This document shows positions 1 to 4,653 of a DNA stretch of 5,671 bases, piece after piece. The stretch is from Phycisphaerales bacterium. Lineage in GTDB: Bacteria; Planctomycetota; Phycisphaerae; Phycisphaerales; SM1A02. The stretch's first letter is position 1, and each line of letters opens with the position of its first letter. The stretch is taken from the NCBI GenBank assembly GCA_022447165.1, contig JAKVBR010000112.1, forward strand, positions 1-5,671, read 5' to 3'. The translations under genes and the position numbers were made by a program. The notes under the pieces are model-generated. The model was not told where the DNA came from and searched no databases. It saw only the letters and a program-made list of their open reading frames with translations.

Positions 1-94
1 GCAATGCGTAGATGATGAGATTTAACCCAATAAAGAGATGGGTAACAGTCGGTTGCCTTCGATGTTGTAATGTCGTTCCAAGCGGAATCAGCAT
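1..94 (-). CDS. N-terminus of a probable rhomboid-family intramembrane serine protease (partial)
   Basis: Reading the minus strand from an ATG at 94-92 gives 31 open codons to the window edge. The fragment starts MLIPLG, continues with HRRQPTVT, and then enters a hydrophobic run, IGLNLIIYAL. This order (short 'IPLG' start, basic patch with R-R-x-P, then a first membrane helix with a G-L-N-x-x-x-Y/F pattern) is how many bacterial rhomboid proteases begin; in that family the helix is the first of six or seven and the catalytic Ser/His lie further on. A TAA codon sits immediately upstream in frame (97-95), so no earlier start is possible. There is no Shine-Dalgarno sequence in front, but a TACAAT -10-like hexamer lies six bases upstream, which fits a leaderless mRNA. 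The gene is divergent from citrate synthase. The catalytic region is outside the window, so activity cannot be judged. Another small membrane protein is the alternative. Confidence 0.6.
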   Translation of the reverse strand, partial: MLIPLGTTLQHRRQPTVTHLFIGLNLIIYAL

Positions 95-100
95 TTATCT

Positions 101-106
101 ATTGTA
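101..106 (-). promoter_or_regulatory. Candidate -10 element for the leftward rhomboid-like gene
   Basis: On the minus strand this reads TACAAT, five of six matches to TATAAT. Six bases separate it from the ATG at 94, so transcription would begin at or next to the start codon. No good -35 element is seen at the expected 16-18 base distance. The assignment is inferred from sequence similarity only. Confidence 0.35.
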
Positions 107-109
107 CGC

Positions 110-137
110 TTGGTTTTTTGGCAGAATTTGCTAAAAT
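110..137 (+). promoter_or_regulatory. Candidate promoter of citrate synthase (extended -10)
   Basis: TAAAAT at 132-137 matches five of six bases of the -10 consensus and is preceded by TGC at 129-131, forming an extended -10 (TGn) element. A weak -35-like TTGGTT lies 16 bases upstream at 110-115. The predicted transcript would start near 144, leaving a 5' untranslated region of about 54 bases. The element sits back to back with the leftward -10 at 101-106, so the two divergent promoters are tightly packed. Confidence 0.45.
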
Positions 138-149
138 AGTCATTCTTGG

Positions 150-163
150 TGACATCTTTGTCA
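150..163. repeat. Short perfect inverted repeat downstream of the citrate synthase promoter
   Basis: TGACA at 150-154 and TGTCA at 159-163 form a perfect inverted repeat with a four-base spacer. It lies just downstream of the predicted transcription start and upstream of the ribosome binding site. It could be an operator for a dimeric regulator or a small hairpin in the leader. Five-base arms can arise by chance, so this is a candidate only. Confidence 0.25.
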
Positions 164-183
164 TTGTTGGAAGAGAACTTAGC

Positions 184-191
184 AGAGGAGG
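184..191 (+). promoter_or_regulatory. Ribosome binding site of citrate synthase, deciding the start
   Basis: AGAGGAGG is a near-perfect Shine-Dalgarno sequence. Its last base lies six bases before the ATG at 198. A TTG at 195-197 is in frame directly in front of that ATG but would leave only three bases of spacing, so ATG 198 is the better start. Confidence 0.85.
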
Positions 192-197
192 CTCTTG

Positions 198-1346
198 ATG
201 AGCAGCGCAATGCAAGAAATGCATGTAGATATTGGTCTTGTTAACACGATTGTTGCACGTTCTTCACTCTCATTTATTGATGGTGAAAAGGGAATTTTAG
301 AATATGTCGGTTACGACATTGATTCGCTCGCTCGTCACAGTACATTCGAAGAAACTGCATATCTTTTATGGCATCAGCGACTCCCAAGCAGTAGCGAACT
401 CCAATCGTTCTCAAGCCAACTTCAACTCAATTACGATCTATCCGAGTCAATGTGGGATATGGTTGTTTCTCTTCCTAGAGATGCGAGTCCTATGCACGCG
501 CTTCGTACGCTTACATCTGCGCTAGCACTTGAAGATCCCGCAGCAGATGACTCAAGCCCCGAAGCAAACATGAGAAAGTCGATCTCAATGCTCGCGAAGA
601 TTCCTGCATTTATTGCTGGTTTTGATAGACACCGCAAAGGTCTTGACTTAGTTCGACCGAACCAAGATGTTTCAATTGCTGAAAACTTCCTGTATATGCT
701 TAACGGCGTAAAGCCAACAGAGCGAATGATTAGAGCAATGGACATTTGCCTCATTCTTCATGCTGATCATGGATTCAATGCTTCAACATTCGCTTCACTG
801 GTCACAATTTCGACGTTAAGCGACATGTACTCCGCTGTTACCACAGCCATTGGCACGTTGAAAGGCCCGTTGCATGGCGGAGCAAACCAAGGCGTGATGT
901 ATATGCTCAATGAAATCGACTCTATCGATGATGTTGAATCATATGTCATGAATAAACTTACAAATCACGAAAGAGTCATGGGATTCGGACACCGTGTTTA
1001 CAAAGCATATGATCCTAGGGCAACATACTTAAAAACTTTTGCTGAAGGCATAGCAGAAGACACTGGAAACATGGAACTCTTCAACATGAGTAAGAAGATT
1101 GAAGAGATCATGGATCGAGAAGTTGGCGCAAAAGGCATTTATCCAAATGTTGATTTCTATTCCGCAACAACTTACTACTCATTAGGTCTGGATTTAGATT
1201 TGTTCACTCCACTATTTGCAATGAGTAGAGTTTCAGGATGGACAGCGCATTGCCTTGAGTATCTTGAGGACAACAGATTGATTCGACCTCGATGTACATA
1301 TGTTGGTCCCCATGAGTTGAAGTACGAGCCGATTTCTAACCGCTGA
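198..1346 (+). CDS. gltA: Citrate synthase
   Basis: The 382-residue product condenses acetyl-CoA with oxaloacetate to citrate, the entry step of the TCA cycle, in the cytoplasm. The catalytic triad of the family is visible: His226 in GPLHGGANQ, His265 in GFGHRVYKAYDPR and Asp319 in PNVDFYSATT. LHADHGFNAST (His188, His191) is the conserved helix preceding the active site, and Arg274, Arg344 (MSRVSGWTAH) and Arg363/365 are candidate substrate and CoA ligands. The length matches the short dimeric-type citrate synthases of Gram-positives and archaea; it lacks the extra N-terminal domain of the longer E. coli GltA. ATG 198 was chosen over an adjacent in-frame TTG on ribosome-binding-site spacing. 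2-methylcitrate synthase is very similar and cannot be fully excluded, but no prp-type neighbour is present. The TGA stop directly abuts the stop of the convergent gene. Confidence 0.95.
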   Translation: MSSAMQEMHVDIGLVNTIVARSSLSFIDGEKGILEYVGYDIDSLARHSTFEETAYLLWHQRLPSSSELQSFSSQLQLNYDLSESMWDMVVSLPRDASPMHALRTLTSALALEDPAADDSSPEANMRKSISMLAKIPAFIAGFDRHRKGLDLVRPNQDVSIAENFLYMLNGVKPTERMIRAMDICLILHADHGFNASTFASLVTISTLSDMYSAVTTAIGTLKGPLHGGANQGVMYMLNEIDSIDDVESYVMNKLTNHERVMGFGHRVYKAYDPRATYLKTFAEGIAEDTGNMELFNMSKKIEEIMDREVGAKGIYPNVDFYSATTYYSLGLDLDLFTPLFAMSRVSGWTAHCLEYLEDNRLIRPRCTYVGPHELKYEPISNR

Positions 1347-3593
1347 TTACTGAGTATATAAAAGCAACCTGTCATGCGACAGCAATAGGATGTCCTCCTT
1401 GCCGTCGCCTGTAAAATCATCGATTTCAATTTGGCTTGGTTCCCATTCCCGAGGATCGCCACCAGAGAAAATCTTCGTTTCGAAGATTTTAAAACTAGTC
1501 GCGTAGAGCATCTTGCCCTCTTCGGAAAACGTGAAAATCTCTAACATCTGCTCTCCTGCGTCGAGAGATGCCATATCACTGTAACCGTCACTGTTGAAAT
1601 CACCAACTGCAAGTTCATGCTGAACTCGTCGATCTTCATGGCTACGCCATGACTGTTTTTCATCCATCACAACACGCTCGCCTGCAAGTTGAATGATTGC
1701 GTAACTTGAATCACCAATCATCATGACATCTTGGATCGCATCATTTGTAAAATCTCCTGCATACATCATACCGAAGGGGTACCCAGAAATGAACAATGAA
1801 TCACCTTCATGCAACTTGCCATCATCATTGAGTTCGATTGAAATGATTCGTTCATTTTCTTTGTCAGACACGAAGAACGAGTCGTCATTACTGACAATGG
1901 ACACTAAATCTGAATCACCATTCTCTAAGTTAATCTGTTTTACGACCTGCCAGCCGCTTGCATCTTTAGAATCACTTTCAGTTGAAAAGCGAACTGCTCT
2001 TACAAAATTATCGTATGCAATCACTAACTCGTTTTGACCATCCCCATCGATATCGAACGTTGCTGTGTTTTCGCCAGTTGCATTACGGACTAAACCATAC
2101 TGACCCATGTCAGTAGAATCTAGAATCTCATATCCGTTTTCAACTGACCTTAACATCTTCATTGGTTTATCACGTGTGAGAAGCAAAATATCTTCTTTTC
2201 CATCTTGATCAGCGTCAAAACTAAGAATGACATCTGGTCCGCGTGACAATGAACCCAGTTCTATTTCATTGATGACTCCATCATTCCCAATAACTTCAAT
2301 GAGGTAGTTTCTCTTCTCTTTTGAGATGACGATTATGCTATCGCCATTGAGCGTTGTTACTGAAATTGGCGTATTCCCCTTTTTCACTTCAATAGGAGTT
2401 GGAAAATCAAGTGAATTGGATGAAAGTTGAGAGTATCCTAATATTCCTTCCTCTTCACTTAAGACATACAGTTCATCTATGCCGTCTCCATTCAAATCAC
2501 TAACGGTTAATGAAGTGACATCTGAAACAGTGGGTGAAGAAACGCCTTCACGAATTCCATCTTGTTCATCTTGAAGGTAAACAACGATAGTGTTGTTCTC
2601 GGGGTTCGTTGCAATGAGATCTGACAATCCATCCCTATTAACGTCAGCGATGAGCTGTTTGCGTTTGCCTTCGCCTTCAAATGGATAAATTTCAAGCGGA
2701 ACCTCTCTGTCACCTATTTCTTCTATCAAATGTTGTTCTAACTCATATAGAACAATTCTTCTAGACGATCTTTCAATTGTTGCCATTAACGCTTTGCTGT
2801 TGTTTGGCAGGGATATAGAAGCAAATTCTCTTAAAGGGGACATTTCAAATCGATGCTGAGGCCCAATTGCACGATGACCATCTTGTTCATGAATCAACCA
2901 TAATCGGATTGGTTCAGAACTGTCTGGAATAATTCCCACGATATCATCCAAGCCATTGCCATCATAATCTGCATACTCGAATGCCAAGACCCTATCCTCA
3001 GTATTCAATTGAATGGGTTTGCCAAGCGAACTGCCTTCTAATGGGAACAATGTTATATCCCCATTAACGACGGTGATGATTTCAGAAGCATCATCTCCAA
3101 CGAGATTTGCAATGCTAAACGCGCTAAAGTTTGCCCCTAGATCTTTTACTTTATGTGTACGCGACTTTTTGAAAGTCGCATCAGATTGTTGTTCAAGAAT
3201 AACAATGACATTTGGATTACCTGCATACAAGATGTCAGTTAAGCCATCATTGTTAACATCATGCAGGACTAGGGCAACAACTTGGTGGGCGACCATGACA
3301 TGTTTTTTTTGATATCTCCAATGTTCAGGAATCTCATTGAGCCGGCTTGGTAGTTTTTCAACCGTTGAATCACCATCCTTCTTCTGAAGCAATAACTCAA
3401 TACGACTTCTTTTATTGTTCACCACGATGACATCAAGAAGGCCGTCCCCATTCATATCACCAGAATACATAGGACCTGCGTGGTCACCGATCTTAATGAC
3501 TTCTAGCGAATCAAAACCAAAATATTGGCCTAAATCATCACCAGCAGGATTAAAACTAAAGAAAAGGGCAATTGAGATAAAAGCTTGTAACAT
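1347..3593 (-). CDS. Exported FG-GAP/VCBS repeat protein, predicted double beta-propeller
   Basis: The 748-residue product starts with a short hydrophobic segment (AFISIALFFSF, about residues 4-14) that looks like an export signal, although it has no Lys/Arg before the core. The rest is built of repeats of about 50 residues, each centred on a calcium-loop motif D-x-(D/N)-x-D-G-x-x-(D/E) followed by a hydrophobic strand. Clear loops begin near residues 46, 112, 209, 317, 366, 460, 514, 614, 665 and 726; degenerate ones lie near 165, 263, 415 and 565. This is the FG-GAP/VCBS fold seen in integrin-alpha-like propellers, usually extracellular and involved in binding rather than catalysis. No enzyme domain, dockerin or C-terminal sorting signal is visible; the protein ends right after the last repeat. 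No in-frame start codon lies between the upstream stop (3627-3629) and ATG 3593. AAGG about eight bases upstream is a modest ribosome binding site. Ligand and role are unknown. Confidence 0.88.
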   Translation of the reverse strand: MLQAFISIALFFSFNPAGDDLGQYFGFDSLEVIKIGDHAGPMYSGDMNGDGLLDVIVVNNKRSRIELLLQKKDGDSTVEKLPSRLNEIPEHWRYQKKHVMVAHQVVALVLHDVNNDGLTDILYAGNPNVIVILEQQSDATFKKSRTHKVKDLGANFSAFSIANLVGDDASEIITVVNGDITLFPLEGSSLGKPIQLNTEDRVLAFEYADYDGNGLDDIVGIIPDSSEPIRLWLIHEQDGHRAIGPQHRFEMSPLREFASISLPNNSKALMATIERSSRRIVLYELEQHLIEEIGDREVPLEIYPFEGEGKRKQLIADVNRDGLSDLIATNPENNTIVVYLQDEQDGIREGVSSPTVSDVTSLTVSDLNGDGIDELYVLSEEEGILGYSQLSSNSLDFPTPIEVKKGNTPISVTTLNGDSIIVISKEKRNYLIEVIGNDGVINEIELGSLSRGPDVILSFDADQDGKEDILLLTRDKPMKMLRSVENGYEILDSTDMGQYGLVRNATGENTATFDIDGDGQNELVIAYDNFVRAVRFSTESDSKDASGWQVVKQINLENGDSDLVSIVSNDDSFFVSDKENERIISIELNDDGKLHEGDSLFISGYPFGMMYAGDFTNDAIQDVMMIGDSSYAIIQLAGERVVMDEKQSWRSHEDRRVQHELAVGDFNSDGYSDMASLDAGEQMLEIFTFSEEGKMLYATSFKIFETKIFSGGDPREWEPSQIEIDDFTGDGKEDILLLSHDRLLLYTQ
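1468..1490 (+). terminator. Candidate factor-independent terminator for citrate synthase inside the convergent gene
   Basis: AAAATCTTCG at 1468-1477 and CGAAGATTTT at 1481-1490 form a perfect 10-bp stem with a three-base TTT loop. The last four bases are a T run, followed by AAAA. The hairpin lies about 120 bases past the citrate synthase stop, on the antisense side of the propeller gene, where the citrate synthase transcript would be untranslated. Only three pairs are G-C and the T tract is short, so termination strength is uncertain. No other terminator-like structure for citrate synthase was noticed nearer its stop. Confidence 0.4.
3161..3179. repeat. Perfect 8-bp inverted repeat within the propeller gene
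   Basis: GCGACTTT at 3161-3168 and AAAGTCGC at 3172-3179 form a perfect stem with a three-base loop, four of the eight pairs being G-C. It lies in the coding sequence for residues around 139-145 of the propeller protein. No T run follows it on either strand, so it is not a typical terminator. It may be a coding coincidence or an mRNA structure. Confidence 0.5.
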
Positions 3594-3666
3594 GAATTCT
3601 GCCTTAGGTTGTAAATTATGATCTCCTTACAGGATATTCAGAATTTAAATGAAGGAACACCACTTT
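3594..3666. promoter_or_regulatory. Divergent intergenic region between propeller and peptidase genes
   Basis: This 73-base AT-rich gap must hold the control signals for both divergent genes. On the plus strand TATGAT at 3617-3622 is a -10-like hexamer for the peptidase operon. On the minus strand CATAAT at 3620-3615 is a -10-like hexamer for the propeller gene, with a weak TTCTGA 17 bases upstream (3643-3638). The two hexamers overlap, so only one polymerase could bind at a time if both are real. A small perfect inverted repeat, ATTC and GAAT around one base, lies at 3636-3644. All assignments are by inspection. Confidence 0.3.
3652..3657 (+). promoter_or_regulatory. Ribosome binding site that favours the inner start of the peptidase gene
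   Basis: AAGGAA lies nine bases before ATG 3667. The outer in-frame ATG at 3649 has only AGGA at 3631-3634, 14 bases away, which is too far for good initiation. This supports the inner start. Confidence 0.55.
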
Positions 3667-4629
3667 ATGTTAAAAGTCATACTTTTCATGATTACGATTC
3701 AATGTCTTGTGACACATGTGCAAGCTGATACTGTGATTCTAAAAAGTGGTACAGAAATTAAAGGTGAAGTCATCAAACAGTCTGCGACTCACTTATGGAT
3801 TGATATTGGGCACGACGTCATCCCCATAGACATGATTCAAGTTGAAAATTTAATCATGGATGATGTCGATAGTGAAACTGTATCTGAATCGCAACCTACA
3901 CTTTTTAAGACAAGTGATTCACTTCTTGAACGGATTCCGCAATCTCAAGCAACTATTGTTGGCCCATCAGTCATTAAAGTTTCAACTCCCGGCGGTCTTG
4001 GTTCTGGCGTTATGATTAATGAAGATGGTTTTGCGATCACGAATGCTCATGTCATCCAAGGCGAAACTGACCTAGAAGTCACAGTATGGCTTCCACAAGA
4101 AGATGGGTCGCTCCAAAGGACAACCATCGAAGAAGTTGAGATCATTGCAATCAATAACCACTTAGACTTAGCTCTACTGAGCATTACTCACCCTGAAGAT
4201 ATACCATTTGACTTTTCATTCTTAGAGAAAGCAGAATCAATCGTAGTCGGGCAACCCGTATTTGCTATTGGCAACCCACTTGGCCTTGAACGCTCAATGA
4301 GTCAAGGTGTCATTTCAACGAAACAACGTAGTTTTGATGGTTTGACATATATTCAAACAGATGCAGCAGTCAACCCAGGCAATTCTGGGGGACCACTCTT
4401 TAATACGAAGGGCGAAGTAGTTGGCATCACAAACATGGGAATAACAGCCGCAGAATCGCTCAATTTTGCTATTCCCACTCGTTATGTCAAAGATTTCATC
4501 AACAATCGTGAAGCATTTGCGTATGACTCTAAGAATCCAAATTCAGGACACATCTATCACAAGCCCCCACAAAGAACAAAGGAAGGCATTTCACCAATAT
4601 TGCAAGATGGTACAGGTGAAGTGCATTAA
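3667..4629 (+). CDS. Exported HtrA/DegP-like serine peptidase (family S1C) without PDZ domain
   Basis: The 320-residue product has a signal peptide (MLK, hydrophobic core VILFMITIQCLV, probable cleavage after VQA at residue 20). Residues 21-64 form a small domain beginning DTVILKSGTEIKGEV, of a beta-barrel-like type. A trypsin-like domain spans about 95-280. The triad is His128 in TNAHVI, Asp167 in NNHLDLALL and Ser240 in NPGNSGGPLF. The motifs GSGVMIN and FAIGNPLG are typical of the HtrA family, so activity is expected in the periplasm or at the cell surface. Unlike DegP/DegS it has no PDZ domain: after the peptidase only about 40 polar residues follow (ending DGTGEVH). ATG 3667 is preferred over the in-frame ATG 3649 because of the closer ribosome binding site and the more standard signal peptide; the longer form would add six residues. 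It is followed after 24 bases by another exported-protein gene, implying co-transcription. Confidence 0.88.
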   Translation: MLKVILFMITIQCLVTHVQADTVILKSGTEIKGEVIKQSATHLWIDIGHDVIPIDMIQVENLIMDDVDSETVSESQPTLFKTSDSLLERIPQSQATIVGPSVIKVSTPGGLGSGVMINEDGFAITNAHVIQGETDLEVTVWLPQEDGSLQRTTIEEVEIIAINNHLDLALLSITHPEDIPFDFSFLEKAESIVVGQPVFAIGNPLGLERSMSQGVISTKQRSFDGLTYIQTDAAVNPGNSGGPLFNTKGEVVGITNMGITAAESLNFAIPTRYVKDFINNREAFAYDSKNPNSGHIYHKPPQRTKEGISPILQDGTGEVH

Positions 4630-4641
4630 GAGAAGCAGTTA

Positions 4642-4646
4642 AAGGA
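4642..4646 (+). promoter_or_regulatory. Ribosome binding site of the right-edge gene
   Basis: AAGGA lies seven bases before ATG 4654, in the 24-base gap after the peptidase stop. It fixes the start of a gene that has no stop codon inside the window. Confidence 0.7.
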
Positions 4647-4653
4647 ACCAGCT

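Larger units (their letters stand above)
1392..3458 (-). repeat. Array of 14 FG-GAP/VCBS-type protein repeats (10 clear, 4 degenerate)
   Basis: Within the propeller gene, calcium-loop motifs recur with typical spacing of 44-66 residues. Examples are DMNGDGLLD (46-54), DYDGNGLDD (209-217), DLNGDGIDE (366-374), DIDGDGQNE (514-522) and DFTGDGKED (726-734). Four further positions keep the spacing and the following hydrophobic strand but have lost most of the acidic ligands: near 165 (LVGDDASEI), 263 (LPNNSKALM), 415 (LNGDSIIVI) and 565 (VSNDDSFFV). The repeats are diverged at the DNA level, so this is an old array rather than a recent tandem duplication. Confidence 0.8.

Noticed and set aside
195..197. 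TTG as start codon of citrate synthase
   Set aside because: It leaves only three bases to the AGGAGG sequence; the ATG directly after it has ideal spacing.
431..949. Minus-strand frames inside citrate synthase
   Set aside because: The opposite strand encodes a protein with all family motifs; these frames have no recognisable domain or ribosome binding site.
1369..1382. Hairpin CTGTC/GACAG with a TTTT run downstream on the minus strand, as terminator of the propeller gene
   Set aside because: The stem is only 5 bp, the T run is short and five bases away, and both lie before the stop codon. Too weak to annotate.
2114..2127. Direct repeat of TAGAATC in the propeller gene
   Set aside because: Seven bases repeated once within coding sequence is expected by chance and has no associated structure.
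3529..3616. Small minus-strand hydrophobic frame beginning with ATT behind the orphan TAAGGAGAT
   Set aside because: ATT is a rare start, the frame is about 28 codons, and its hydrophobicity follows from overlapping the propeller signal-peptide codons. Kept only as part of a finding.
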